A stretch of 45,009 bases of DNA from Bacteroidales bacterium (GTDB taxonomy: Bacteria; Bacteroidota; Bacteroidia; Bacteroidales; UBA932), in NCBI GenBank assembly GCA_017618115.1, contig JAFZUX010000019.1:1-45009 (forward strand), read 5' to 3'. The position numbers were made by a program, and so were the translations under genes. Positions 16,790-26,034 of this stretch are shown here, one piece after another. The notes under the pieces were generated by a model. The model was not told the origin of the DNA. It searched no databases and saw only the letters and a program-made list of their open reading frames with translations. How positions within the stretch are numbered: position 1 is the first letter of the stretch; each line of letters begins with the position of its first letter.

Positions 16790-17509
16790 ATGAAAACTAT
16801 TAAGACAATTGTTGCTTGCGCTCTTTGCGCACTTATTTTTGCTTCTTGCGAGCCTAAGAGCAAACCACTTCCAGGAATCACTCAGGGTGAGGTTGACTCA
16901 GTTAGTACCGCAGTTGGCGTAGCTTTTGGTAACATGCTTAAAAGCTCTAACCTTGAGGGTCTTAACTATTCCAAGATAGTTGCAGCCATTAAGGGTGTTA
17001 TGGCAGGTGACACTACTCTTATCTTTGACGGTCAGAGTGCACCTATGTACATTCAGGAGTACATGATGAAGGTAACTGACGCTCTTGCAGTTCAGAAGGC
17101 TGAGGAGGAGAAGAAGTTCTTTGAGGAGAACAAGAAGAAAGAGGGCGTTCAGGAGACTGAGAGCGGCCTTCAGTACAAGATTGAGGTTGCCGGCAGCGAG
17201 GTTAAGCCTACAGAGAGAGATACCGTTGAGGTTAACTACAAGGGTATGCTTTTGGACGGTAAGGTATTTGACTCCTCATACGAGAGAGGCGAGACCGTTA
17301 AATTCCCTCTTAACTCAGTTATCAAGGGCTGGACTGAGGGTCTTCAGCTCATTGGCGAGGGTGGAAAAGAGACACTCTGGATTCCATTCAACATGGGTTA
17401 TGGCTCAAGAGATATGGGTCCTAACCTTCCTGCATTCTCAACACTCGTATTTGACGTTGAGCTCGTTAAGGTATTCCCTTACGTAGAGAAGGTAGAGAAG
17501 AAGAAATAA
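16790..17509 (+). CDS. FKBP-type peptidyl-prolyl cis-trans isomerase, lipoprotein
   Basis: This 239-residue protein begins with a lipoprotein signal ending in the lipobox IFASC (Cys20), so it is probably anchored in the envelope. Residues about 30-125 form the helical FKBP_N-type dimerisation domain with a long charged helix (AVQKAEEEKKFFEENKKKEGVQE), and residues 130-230 form the FKBP domain (VEVNYKGMLLDGKVFDSSYERGE; VIKGWTEGLQLIGEGGKETLWIPFNMGYG; FSTLVFDVELVKV). It resembles FkpA/Mip proteins, which assist folding of exported proteins. The gene has its own promoter and terminator and so is monocistronic. Confidence 0.95.
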   Translation: MKTIKTIVACALCALIFASCEPKSKPLPGITQGEVDSVSTAVGVAFGNMLKSSNLEGLNYSKIVAAIKGVMAGDTTLIFDGQSAPMYIQEYMMKVTDALAVQKAEEEKKFFEENKKKEGVQETESGLQYKIEVAGSEVKPTERDTVEVNYKGMLLDGKVFDSSYERGETVKFPLNSVIKGWTEGLQLIGEGGKETLWIPFNMGYGSRDMGPNLPAFSTLVFDVELVKVFPYVEKVEKKK

Positions 17510-17550
17510 TAAGAGCCCTAAAGGCGCCCCCAAGGCGGGGTAAAAGGAAT

Positions 17551-17590
17551 GGGGTGACCAAAACACTTTTGGTCACCCCCTCTTTTTTTA
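17551..17590 (+). terminator. Intrinsic terminator after the FKBP gene
   Basis: A perfect 13-bp stem (GGGGTGACCAAAA with TTTTGGTCACCCC, loop CAC) is followed by CTCTTTTTTT. Confidence 0.92.
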
Positions 17591-17615
17591 TTAAATTCGC
17601 ACGGATTATACACTT

Positions 17616-19895
17616 ATGAAAAAGGGGTCAAGAAAAATATATATCGCGATAGCGGCCTTACTCATACTTATTGTAGCTTTGCTGCTGATTTTCAGAACAA
17701 AAGGAGAGGAGGAGACAGAAGAGAGAGAGGTTAAGGTGCTCTCACCAAAAACAGAGGCGGCCTACAAGGCGGTGCCGAGCGATGCGGTTCTTATCTTTGA
17801 TTTTGAGCAGTTGGATCATATTGCCCCGCTTTTAAGGGATACCTCCAACTATCTCTACGGTCTTATAGACCCCTCTTCGGAACTGGTGAAGTTCCAAAAG
17901 AGGTTGCAGGATTTGGGTGCAGGGAATTGCCACACGCTCTACTCTCTTCACTATTCAGCAATCAACGAGGTAACTCTGCTTCAGATTGCAGACCTCTCGG
18001 ATGCCTCTTCAAAGGAGAGAATCTTAAAATATCTGGATTCCGTTCCTCACACAAAAAGAGAGTACAACCAGGCCTCAATGCTGGTTTACGATAATGACTT
18101 TAAGGTGGCCGTTAAGGATAACTACCTGCTGGCCAGCACTTCTACCATCTGCGTGGAAGGTTCTCTGCGCCACCTGGCTAACGGCTCCTCAGTGCTGGAC
18201 AATCAGGAGTTTTACTCAATGCTCCGCAGAACGGGTGGAGACGAGTGCCTCTATGTAAATCACAAACAGATAGGAAAACTCTTCTCCGGAAGCGTTACCT
18301 ACGGATTCCTCAAGTACTCGGATTTCATAATGAGGATGGCTACCTGGAGTGCCCTTATGATGAATCCGCGTCAGAAGAACTTTATAAGTTTTGAGGGCTA
18401 TCTTAAAGGGAATGAGGACCTTATAAACTTCTCCACAGTTCTCTCCGGACAGAAGGGAGAGAGTTTCCGCTCCGCAGAAATTCTGCCGGCAAGCACAATG
18501 TTTGCCATCTGTCTGAACATCTCCGGAGTTAAAAATTACCTTAAGGATTTCCAGAAGTATCTGGATGCCAACAAGAAAATCTCATCATACGCAGCAAGGA
18601 TGGAGAGGGTTTCCCTGCCTGATGCTCCTTCTCCTTTGGAGTGGGTTGCTTCTGAGGGCTTTACGGAGTTTGTATCAGCCTTTATTCTTGTGGGAAACAA
18701 ATATGAGTGGATGACCTTTGCTTACCACAACTCCCAAACCTGGCTGAACAAGATTACCGGAATTAAGGGAAAGAGAGAGATTACTGAGCCGCAACCCTAT
18801 ATCTACAAGGGCTATCTTGAGGCTCTCTTTGGCGAGTCATTCTCTCATACTCAGGAGGATATGTTCTGCAAGGTGGGAGACTGGACGGTAATAGGAAGCG
18901 CTCCTGCAGTTGCGGAATTTGCAAAGGGTAAGGCAAACGTTGTCTCTCTGGATGATTATCTCTCACATACTCCGGCCTCCTCTTTCTTCTCAGATAAGGC
19001 TGCAGTTAAGGCATTTGCAAACATAAAGGAGGGATCTGACACACTCTTCTCAGTTCTGAACAAATATTACAGAAAACGGTTTGCCTCCTCCATTCAGAAG
19101 AAGAACTTTGAGTATGCAACCTTGAGCGTTACTCCTAAGGGAAGTGATGTTCTTGCAAGTGTGAATTTCTATGCGGCACGTCTTTCAGAGGTTCCGCAAC
19201 TCTTTAATCAGGAGGAAGGAAATCAGGTATTTATAGACAGCACAATTAAGACCTTCTTTGGTCCGTTCCCATTGGTTGAGAACGGAGATACAACCTGGTT
19301 TGAGCAATCCAAGAAGTGGCTCTCCGTTGCTTACCAGGACCGTAACCATAAGGGAATCTGGGGAATACCAATGAAGGATACAATAAAGAACTACGCTTCT
19401 CTGGTTACCATGCCGGATGAGAAGAAACATATTCTCTTCATCCTTGGCAATAAACTCTATGCAATGAGCCGCAAGGGAGCACATTATACAGGTTATCCTA
19501 AGGAGTTGGATTGCGGAGTTGCGTTGGGTCCTAAGGTTGTGACAGAAAAGGGAGAGACACGCCTTATGATTCTTACGGATGAGAACATTGTGACCAAGAG
19601 AGATTTGGAGGGAAAGAGAGTGAGCGGCTGGGAAGATATTCACGCAGATGAGTTCACCCGCAACCTGCCGGACGAGATGACTCTCTTTGGACAGAAATAT
19701 CTGATTCTCAGAACAGTGGGTAAGACTCGCATATACCTTCCTAACGGAGAGGAGGTGACTGCAAAGAATCTTAAGAGACCAATCTCCAAGGAGAGTCCTA
19801 TTGTGGAGGCCGAGGAGGGTTATGTAAAAGTTATGGGGGTAGACGGAAAGGAATTTCTGTTCAACCTCCGCAGCGGAAGAATTAAAAAGTTGTAA
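17616..19895 (+). CDS. Large membrane-anchored protein of unknown function
   Basis: This is a 759-residue protein I do not recognise with confidence. Residues 8-27 (IYIAIAALLILIVALLLIF) form one transmembrane anchor with a short basic N-terminus, so the rest should be periplasmic. The segment from about 45 (PKTEAAYKAVPSDAVLIFDFEQL) to about 560 resembles DUF3352-type proteins in style (paired mixed alpha/beta units testing levels of a variable). The last ~190 residues are strand-rich with repeated motifs of the form HILFILGNKLYAMSRKG and EGYVKVMGVDGKEFLFNL, resembling beta-propeller blades. It leads a run with an MsbA-like exporter 6 nt downstream, suggesting an envelope role. TAAATTCG at 17592 is a weak -7 candidate. 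Confidence 0.85.
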   Translation: MKKGSRKIYIAIAALLILIVALLLIFRTKGEEETEEREVKVLSPKTEAAYKAVPSDAVLIFDFEQLDHIAPLLRDTSNYLYGLIDPSSELVKFQKRLQDLGAGNCHTLYSLHYSAINEVTLLQIADLSDASSKERILKYLDSVPHTKREYNQASMLVYDNDFKVAVKDNYLLASTSTICVEGSLRHLANGSSVLDNQEFYSMLRRTGGDECLYVNHKQIGKLFSGSVTYGFLKYSDFIMRMATWSALMMNPRQKNFISFEGYLKGNEDLINFSTVLSGQKGESFRSAEILPASTMFAICLNISGVKNYLKDFQKYLDANKKISSYAARMERVSLPDAPSPLEWVASEGFTEFVSAFILVGNKYEWMTFAYHNSQTWLNKITGIKGKREITEPQPYIYKGYLEALFGESFSHTQEDMFCKVGDWTVIGSAPAVAEFAKGKANVVSLDDYLSHTPASSFFSDKAAVKAFANIKEGSDTLFSVLNKYYRKRFASSIQKKNFEYATLSVTPKGSDVLASVNFYAARLSEVPQLFNQEEGNQVFIDSTIKTFFGPFPLVENGDTTWFEQSKKWLSVAYQDRNHKGIWGIPMKDTIKNYASLVTMPDEKKHILFILGNKLYAMSRKGAHYTGYPKELDCGVALGPKVVTEKGETRLMILTDENIVTKRDLEGKRVSGWEDIHADEFTRNLPDEMTLFGQKYLILRTVGKTRIYLPNGEEVTAKNLKRPISKESPIVEAEEGYVKVMGVDGKEFLFNLRSGRIKKL

Positions 19896-19901
19896 CGAGA
19901 T

Positions 19902-21752
19902 ATGAAAAGTTTTTGGAGGCTTCTCAACTATGCAAGACCATTTCACAGGTTCTGGCCGGGATATATAATTCTGGCTCTTCTGAGTGTAATCTTCGGAGTT
20001 GTGAATTACACCCTGATCTCCCCTGTGTTGAACCTGCTCTTTGAGTCTCCATCTCAGGCGGAAGTAACCGCCCAGATGGCAACCCTGGCGGAGAATACCA
20101 AGGAGTTTGCCTTTACAAAGGACTGGTTTATAGACACTTTCCAGTACTATCTGGATAAGGTCTTCTTGGCTCACGGAGCACTTAAGGCGCTGCTCTTTGT
20201 CTGCGCCCTTTTGGTGGGAGCCTCAATGCTTTCCAACCTTGCAAGATATCTTAGCCAGACCATTCTGGTGAGAATGAGAACCCACATTATGAAGAACATC
20301 CGTACGGATCTTTTCCATAAGGTCTCAACTATGGACGTAGGCTTCTATCACACTCAGCAGAAGGGAGATATCTTAAGCAGAATCTCCAATGACGTAACCG
20401 AGGTACAGAACGGAGTGGCGGACAGTTTCCACATGATTTTCAGGGAACCTCTCTTAATCATAGGTTTCCTCTCAGCCTGCTTTATTATCTCACCGAGGCT
20501 CACTTTGATGACCCTTATAACCATCCCGATTTCCGCTCTGGTCATTGGCGGCATCACCAAGAAACTGAAGAAGAAAGCCGTTACTACTCAGACACTTATG
20601 GGAAGGATAGTGAGCCACTTTGACGAGGCCATATCGGGAATCAGAATAATAAAAGGGTTCAATGCGCAGAAGTATGTGCAGGAGAATTTTGAGGAGACCA
20701 ATATTGCTCACAAAAAGAGCAGCCGCAAGATGCTCTACCGCCAGCAGTTGGCCCATCCTCTCTCTGAGTTTTTAGGTATCACCATAGCTGCAGCGGTCTT
20801 GATGTATGCCGGCTGGCTCCAGATAGGAGGGAAGTTGGGAATGAGTATGAGCACCCTTATGGTTTACATCCTCTGCTACTGGAGAGTGCTGGAACCTGCA
20901 AAGAATATTGCAAACGCATACGCCAGCATTCAGAGAGGAATGGTGAGCGGAGAGCGTCTCTTTGCAATCTTGGATGCACACAACAATATTACGGAAAAGG
21001 TTGATGCAAAGACTCTTAAAGAGTTCACTACAAACATAGAGTACAAGAACGTAAACTTCTCATACGGCCAGACTCCGGTGCTTAAGAACATCTCCGTAAA
21101 TATTCCTAAGGGAAAGATGGTTGCACTTGTGGGACCGAGCGGCGCGGGTAAATCTACCTTTGCGGATCTGCTGCCGAGGTTCTATGATGTGGTTGGAGGT
21201 CAGATACTTATAGACGGAGTGGATATTAGGGATTACACTTTGGATTCCCTCACTTCCGTTATGGGAATTGTAACTCAGGAGTCCATTCTCTTTAACGATA
21301 CCATCTACAACAACATCACCTTTGGTATGAAAAACGTTAAGAGAGAGGATGTTATAGAGGCGGCCAGAATTGCCAACGCTCTGGAGTTTATTGAGCAGAT
21401 GCCGGAGAAGTTTGAGACCAACATAGGAGACAGAGGAGAGAACCTGTCGGGAGGACAGAGGCAGAGAATAGCAATAGCCAGAGCTGTTTTGAAGAACCCT
21501 CCAATCCTTATTCTGGACGAGGCTACAAGCGCGCTGGATACTGAAAGTGAGCGTCTTGTACAGGATGCACTTTATAAGTTGATGCAGAACCGTACATCTA
21601 TTGTGATTGCACACCGCCTCTCTACAATCAGATATGCAGATGATATCATAGTTCTCAAAGAGGGAGAGATTGTTGAGGAGGGTAACCACGATCAACTTAC
21701 CGCAAAAGGCGGAATTTATGCAGGACTCTGCGCTATGCAAGTATTTAATTAA
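19902..21752 (+). CDS. ABC exporter (MsbA-like permease-ATPase)
   Basis: This 616-residue half-transporter has an N-terminal ABC type-1 transmembrane domain (about residues 1-350, six predicted helices) fused to an ATPase domain (about 370-616). Walker A is GPSGAGKST, the signature is NLSGGQRQR, Walker B is ILILDEATSALD and the switch His is in IVIAHRLSTI. It is probably a homodimer that flips lipids or exports hydrophobic compounds; the similarity to MsbA suggests lipid A-core flipping, but several such paralogues exist in Bacteroidetes. The transmembrane domain has an unusually long first periplasmic loop (residues 45-85). It is 6 nt behind the unknown membrane-anchored gene and 22 nt before an acyl-activating enzyme. 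Confidence 0.94.
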   Translation: MKSFWRLLNYARPFHRFWPGYIILALLSVIFGVVNYTLISPVLNLLFESPSQAEVTAQMATLAENTKEFAFTKDWFIDTFQYYLDKVFLAHGALKALLFVCALLVGASMLSNLARYLSQTILVRMRTHIMKNIRTDLFHKVSTMDVGFYHTQQKGDILSRISNDVTEVQNGVADSFHMIFREPLLIIGFLSACFIISPRLTLMTLITIPISALVIGGITKKLKKKAVTTQTLMGRIVSHFDEAISGIRIIKGFNAQKYVQENFEETNIAHKKSSRKMLYRQQLAHPLSEFLGITIAAAVLMYAGWLQIGGKLGMSMSTLMVYILCYWRVLEPAKNIANAYASIQRGMVSGERLFAILDAHNNITEKVDAKTLKEFTTNIEYKNVNFSYGQTPVLKNISVNIPKGKMVALVGPSGAGKSTFADLLPRFYDVVGGQILIDGVDIRDYTLDSLTSVMGIVTQESILFNDTIYNNITFGMKNVKREDVIEAARIANALEFIEQMPEKFETNIGDRGENLSGGQRQRIAIARAVLKNPPILILDEATSALDTESERLVQDALYKLMQNRTSIVIAHRLSTIRYADDIIVLKEGEIVEEGNHDQLTAKGGIYAGLCAMQVFN

Positions 21753-21774
21753 CAGAAACTAAAACCTATTAACA

Positions 21775-23442
21775 ATGTTATACAGATCCGATTCAGTAAA
21801 CAAGATTATTGAGGAGAGCATTAAACATCACTGGGATCTTCCCGCTCTTTCTGATTACAAAGGCGTTACTCTCTACTACAGAGATGTTGCCCGCAGAATT
21901 GCAAAGATTCACATTGTCTTTGAAGAGGTGGGCGTTAAACGCGGAGACAAGATTGCCATCTGTTCCAGAAACCAGGCCAACTGGGCTGTGGTCTTTCTGG
22001 CCTCTCTTACATACGGAGCGGTTCCGGTTCCTATTCTGCACGAGTTTAAACCTAGTAGCGTAGAGCATATAGTAAACCATTCCGACAGTAAGATTTTCTT
22101 TGTAGGAAGTGCTGTTCTTGAGGGAGTTACGCTGACTCACATGCCTAAGCTGAGTGCAACTATTCTGCTGGATGATTTCTCTCTGGTTCACGCCAAGGAT
22201 CCTAAGGGTTTGGAGACTATGGAACATCTTAACGAACTCTTTGGAAGAAAGTTCCCTAAGAACTTCAAACAGGACAGCGTCTGCTATGATAAGGAGGATA
22301 GCCGTGATGAGCTTGCTATGATAAATTACACCAGCGGAACCAGCGGATTCTCCAAGGGAGTTATGATTCCTTACAGAGCAATTCTCTCCAACGTTCTCTT
22401 TGCTGCCGAGGTAATGCCTCAGGTTACGGATAAGTCCAACGTGGTATCTATTCTTCCTACCGCACACATGTACGGAATGATGTTTGAGTTCTTGTACGAA
22501 TTTACGGTAGGTGCTCACGTTCACTTCCTTACAAGAGTGCCAAGCCCTAGCGTAATAGTTAAGGCCTTTGAAGAGATTAAGCCAAAGATTATCATCTCCG
22601 TTCCTTTGGTAATTGAGAAGATTTACAAGAACCGCCTGCAGCCGTTCCTCAAGACTCCGGGCGTGAGATTCCTGCTTCGTTTACCTATCGCGGATAAGAA
22701 AATCAAGACACAGATTAACGATACGCTCACCAACTCCTTTGGCGGTGAGTTTGAAGAGGTTATCATTGGCGGTGCGGCTTTCAATAAAGATGCGGACGCC
22801 TTCTTTAACTCTATAGGCTTCAGATATACAGTTGGTTACGGCATGACAGAGTGCGCTCCTATTATTGCATACGCAGATTGGAAGGAGAAGAAAGTTGGCT
22901 CTTGCGGAAAGGCCGCTCCAAGGATGGAGATCAGAATAGATTCTGAAGATCCTATGAGAGTTCCGGGTGAGATTCACGTAAAGGGTGACAACACAATGCT
23001 GGGTTACTACAAGAACGAACAGGCTACAAAAGAGTCATTTACAGATGACGGCTGGATGAGAACCGGAGATTTGGGTCTTGTAGATGCAGACGGATTCCTC
23101 TACATAAAGGGAAGAAGCAAGAGTATGATTCTTGGTCCTAGCGGACAGAATATCTACCCTGAGGAGATAGAGAGCGTAATTAACAATATGCCGTATGTTG
23201 TTGAGTCATTGGTTATTGAAGATGACGGTAAGTTGATAGCTCTTATCTATCCGGATATTGAGTCTGCAATGAACGAGGGTCTTACAACTCAGGAGATGAT
23301 CCTTGCAAAGATGAAGGAGAACATAACCATTGTAAACGAGGAGATGCCTAACTACTCAAAGATTTCAGACGTAAGAATTATGCCTGAGGAGTTTGAGAAG
23401 ACACCAAAGAGAAGCATCAAACGTTACATATATCAGAACTAA
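21775..23442 (+). CDS. AMP-dependent acyl-CoA synthetase/ligase
   Basis: This 555-residue enzyme belongs to the ANL adenylating superfamily and should activate a carboxylic acid, probably a long-chain fatty acid, as acyl-AMP and then acyl-CoA. Motif A3 is NYTSGTSGFSKGVM (about 184-197), motif A5 is GYGMTECAP, A7/A8 are GWMRTGDLGLVDADGFLYIKGRSK and the C-terminal catalytic Lys is in TPKRSIKRYIY. No separate carrier domain is present. It is co-directional with and close to the ABC exporter (22 nt) and dCMP deaminase (15 nt) genes. Substrate cannot be read from the sequence; activation of exogenous fatty acid for lipid synthesis is the plain guess. Confidence 0.93.
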   Translation: MLYRSDSVNKIIEESIKHHWDLPALSDYKGVTLYYRDVARRIAKIHIVFEEVGVKRGDKIAICSRNQANWAVVFLASLTYGAVPVPILHEFKPSSVEHIVNHSDSKIFFVGSAVLEGVTLTHMPKLSATILLDDFSLVHAKDPKGLETMEHLNELFGRKFPKNFKQDSVCYDKEDSRDELAMINYTSGTSGFSKGVMIPYRAILSNVLFAAEVMPQVTDKSNVVSILPTAHMYGMMFEFLYEFTVGAHVHFLTRVPSPSVIVKAFEEIKPKIIISVPLVIEKIYKNRLQPFLKTPGVRFLLRLPIADKKIKTQINDTLTNSFGGEFEEVIIGGAAFNKDADAFFNSIGFRYTVGYGMTECAPIIAYADWKEKKVGSCGKAAPRMEIRIDSEDPMRVPGEIHVKGDNTMLGYYKNEQATKESFTDDGWMRTGDLGLVDADGFLYIKGRSKSMILGPSGQNIYPEEIESVINNMPYVVESLVIEDDGKLIALIYPDIESAMNEGLTTQEMILAKMKENITIVNEEMPNYSKISDVRIMPEEFEKTPKRSIKRYIYQN

Positions 23443-23457
23443 CTGAAAGAGAGTAAA

Positions 23458-23916
23458 ATGGATAAACAGTTACAGTTTGATTTAAGTTATCTGCAAATGG
23501 CCGGTGTTTGGGCCAGAAACTCATACAGCAAACGTCTTCAGGTGGGTGCGCTGCTGGTTAAAGACCGTATGATTATATCAGACGGTTACAACGGTACACC
23601 ATCGGGATTTGAAAACGTATGTGAAGATGAGAACGGAGTGACAAAGCCATACGTTCTTCATGCAGAGGCGAATGCAATCACAAAGGTTGCAAAGAGCAAC
23701 AACTCTTCAGAGGGTGCAACGCTCTACATTACCGCCTCCCCTTGTATGGAGTGCTCCAAACTCATCATTCAGAGCGGTATACGCAGAGTGGTCTACAGAG
23801 ACGCTTACCGTTTGGATGACGGTATCAAACTTTTAAAGCGTGCCGGCATTGAGGTTGAGCAGATTGACAGAGAAAAGATGGCGGAGTTGGAAAAAGAGTT
23901 AAAAGAGAAGGAATAG
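23458..23916 (+). CDS. Deoxycytidylate (dCMP) deaminase family protein
   Basis: This 152-residue zinc enzyme has the cytidine/deoxycytidylate deaminase site His68-Ala-Glu70 (LHAEANAI) and Cys96-x2-Cys99 (PCMECSK). The segment SDGYNGTPSGFENVCEDENG and the overall length match the dCMP deaminase/ComE group, which makes dUMP for thymidylate synthesis. It is in the housekeeping run, between the acyl ligase and the S41 protease (15-nt gaps). Confidence 0.94.
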   Translation: MDKQLQFDLSYLQMAGVWARNSYSKRLQVGALLVKDRMIISDGYNGTPSGFENVCEDENGVTKPYVLHAEANAITKVAKSNNSSEGATLYITASPCMECSKLIIQSGIRRVVYRDAYRLDDGIKLLKRAGIEVEQIDREKMAELEKELKEKE

Positions 23917-23931
23917 TTAAAGAGAAGAGAG

Positions 23932-25581
23932 ATGCCTGAGAAATTAAAAGAACTGTTAGACAATCCCTGGTTTAAGGGGTTCTTGATATTGCTTCTTGCC
24001 GCCTTTCTTTTGGGTCACGCCAGAAGATGTTCAAGGACGGTAAAGCCCATTCCTACAGGAGATAACGCCAAGTGGAGCAAGTTGATGCTGGTGATTGACC
24101 AGATAGAGAAAAACTATGTGGATACCATCAGTTACAAAGATATAATTGAGAAGGCCATTCCTTCACTGCTGGAGAGTTTGGATCCTCACTCGGTTTATCT
24201 TCCTCCTACAGACCTTCAGAGAGCGGACGAGTCTCTGATTGGCAACTTCTCAGGCATTGGTATTGAGTTCAACGTTCCTAATGATACTGCGGTGGTAGTG
24301 AGCGTAATACCGGGAGGTCCGTCCAGCCGCGCAGGACTTCACAGCGGAGACCGCATCATTAAAATTGATGAGAGAACCGTTGCAGGTGTGAACATTCCTC
24401 AGGACTCTCTTATCAGATTGCTCAGAGGACCAAAAGATACCAAGGTTACCGTAGAGATTCAGAGAAACGGAGTTAACGAACTTATTCCGTTTGAGATAAC
24501 CAGAGGTGTAATTCCAATCAACAGCCTGGATGCTGCAGTTATGATTACTCCTACTCTGGGTTACATTAAACTTTCAACCTTCTCACTCACAACGCATTTG
24601 GAGTTCTTAAAGGCGGCCCTTGAACTTAAGGCGCAGGGAATGAAGACTCTGCTGTTGGATCTCAGAGACAACCCGGGCGGATTTATGGAGCAGGCGGTTC
24701 TCATTTCCAACGAGTTCCTCAATAAGGGAGATAAGGTTGTCTATATGCAGGGAAGGATGCGTAAGAGAGAGGATTATAAGGCAAGAGGAACCGGAAGACT
24801 TAAAGACATTAAGCTGTATGTTGCTATAAATGAGACCTCTGCTTCATCATCAGAGATAGTTGCCGGAGCAATTCAGGACAACGACCGCGGAACAATCATA
24901 GGCCGCCGTTCATTTGGTAAGGGACTGGTTCAGGAGCCAATACGCTTCTCAGACAGCAGCGGAATCCGCCTTACCGTTGCCCGCTTCTACACACCGTCCG
25001 GCAGATGCATTCAGAAACCTTACACAAAGGATTATAACTATGACATTTTGGGCAGATACCAGAGAGGTGAGATGCGCAGCGCAGACTCAATAAAAGTGAA
25101 CGACTCCCTCAAATACACCACAGTAGGAGGGCGTACCGTTTACGGAGGCGGTGGCATTATGCCGGATGTATTTGTCCCGATAGATACCGTGGGAGTTACG
25201 GATTTCCTTATCAAAGTGAACCGCAAGAGTCTGCTTATGAAGTTCTCATCTCACTTTGCAGATCTTAACAGAGCCGCTTTGGATACTGCAAAATCTCTGG
25301 ATGATCTTGAGGAGATTTTCAACCGCGAACATCTTCAGAATCAGTTCCTTCTCTATGCCGCATCCGAGGGTATACGTCCTAAGGGATATGAGTGGGAGCA
25401 GAGCGGATTCATTGTGCTTCAGCAACTTAAGGGACTCATTGGACGCTACTCCGCAATGAAGGAGGATGCGGTTTATCCTTACGTTCTCAAGATAGACAAC
25501 CTTGTAGATAAGGTTAAAGAACTTGAAGGAGTGGAAGATACGGAAAAGCCGGAGGAAAAAACGGTAAAAGCGGATAAGTAA
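23932..25581 (+). CDS. S41 family C-terminal processing peptidase
   Basis: This 549-residue envelope protease has an N-terminal transmembrane or signal-anchor helix (residues 14-26, GFLILLLAAFLLG), a PDZ domain (about 95-180; FSGIGIEFN ... GPSSRAGLHSGDRIIKIDE) and the S41 catalytic core. The Ser is in ETSASSSEIVAGAIQDNDRG (around 303-307) and the general-base Lys is Lys330 in RSFGKGLVQE, so the Ser-Lys dyad is intact. A ~150-residue C-terminal domain follows, ending with a charged tail rich in Glu and Lys. It resembles CtpA/Tsp proteases that trim C-termini in the periplasm. The gene is 15 nt behind the dCMP deaminase gene. Confidence 0.94.
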   Translation: MPEKLKELLDNPWFKGFLILLLAAFLLGHARRCSRTVKPIPTGDNAKWSKLMLVIDQIEKNYVDTISYKDIIEKAIPSLLESLDPHSVYLPPTDLQRADESLIGNFSGIGIEFNVPNDTAVVVSVIPGGPSSRAGLHSGDRIIKIDERTVAGVNIPQDSLIRLLRGPKDTKVTVEIQRNGVNELIPFEITRGVIPINSLDAAVMITPTLGYIKLSTFSLTTHLEFLKAALELKAQGMKTLLLDLRDNPGGFMEQAVLISNEFLNKGDKVVYMQGRMRKREDYKARGTGRLKDIKLYVAINETSASSSEIVAGAIQDNDRGTIIGRRSFGKGLVQEPIRFSDSSGIRLTVARFYTPSGRCIQKPYTKDYNYDILGRYQRGEMRSADSIKVNDSLKYTTVGGRTVYGGGGIMPDVFVPIDTVGVTDFLIKVNRKSLLMKFSSHFADLNRAALDTAKSLDDLEEIFNREHLQNQFLLYAASEGIRPKGYEWEQSGFIVLQQLKGLIGRYSAMKEDAVYPYVLKIDNLVDKVKELEGVEDTEKPEEKTVKADK

Positions 25582-25587
25582 AACATT

Positions 25588-26034
25588 ATGGCAAAGAAAG
25601 TTATTGTTGGAATGGCGTCAGACCACGCCGGTTACAAACTTAAGGAACATCTAAAACCTTTCCTGGAGAAGATGGGTTACAAGGTTAAGGACTTCGGAAC
25701 TCACTCCGAGGAGAGCATGGACTACCCGGATACCGCTCATCCATTGGCATTTGCAGTGGAGAACAAGGAGGTGGATTTTGGTGTTGCAATGTGCGGAAGC
25801 GGTAACGGAATCACAATGACTTTGAACAAACACCAGGGAGTGCGCGCCGCCCTCTGCTGGACTCCGGAACTTGGAGCTTTGGCAAAGCAGCACAACAACG
25901 CAAACGTTCTCTCTCTCCCTGCAAGATTTATCTCAGAGTCTGAGGCTGAGGAGATTGTGAAGGCCTACCTGAACGCAGAGTTTGAAGGCGGCCGCCACCA
26001 GAGAAGAATAGACAAGATTCCTGTATGCCAATAG
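25588..26034 (+). CDS. rpiB: Ribose-5-phosphate isomerase B
   Basis: This 148-residue enzyme interconverts ribose- and ribulose-5-phosphate. The RpiB/LacAB hallmarks are present: GMASDHAGYKLKEHL near the start, the active-site CGSGNGITMTLNKHQGVRAALCW (Cys71-like nucleophile), and HNNANVLSLPARF. Its stop overlaps the truB start by 10 nt, so translation of the two is coupled. The ribulose-5-phosphate produced is also the substrate of the KdsD encoded upstream, although the two genes are not in one operon. Confidence 0.97.
   Translation: MAKKVIVGMASDHAGYKLKEHLKPFLEKMGYKVKDFGTHSEESMDYPDTAHPLAFAVENKEVDFGVAMCGSGNGITMTLNKHQGVRAALCWTPELGALAKQHNNANVLSLPARFISESEAEEIVKAYLNAEFEGGRHQRRIDKIPVCQ

Noticed and set aside
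21793-22524. 243-aa minus-strand open frame opposite the acyl ligase.
   Set aside because: Antisense shadow of a gene with clear ANL-superfamily motifs.
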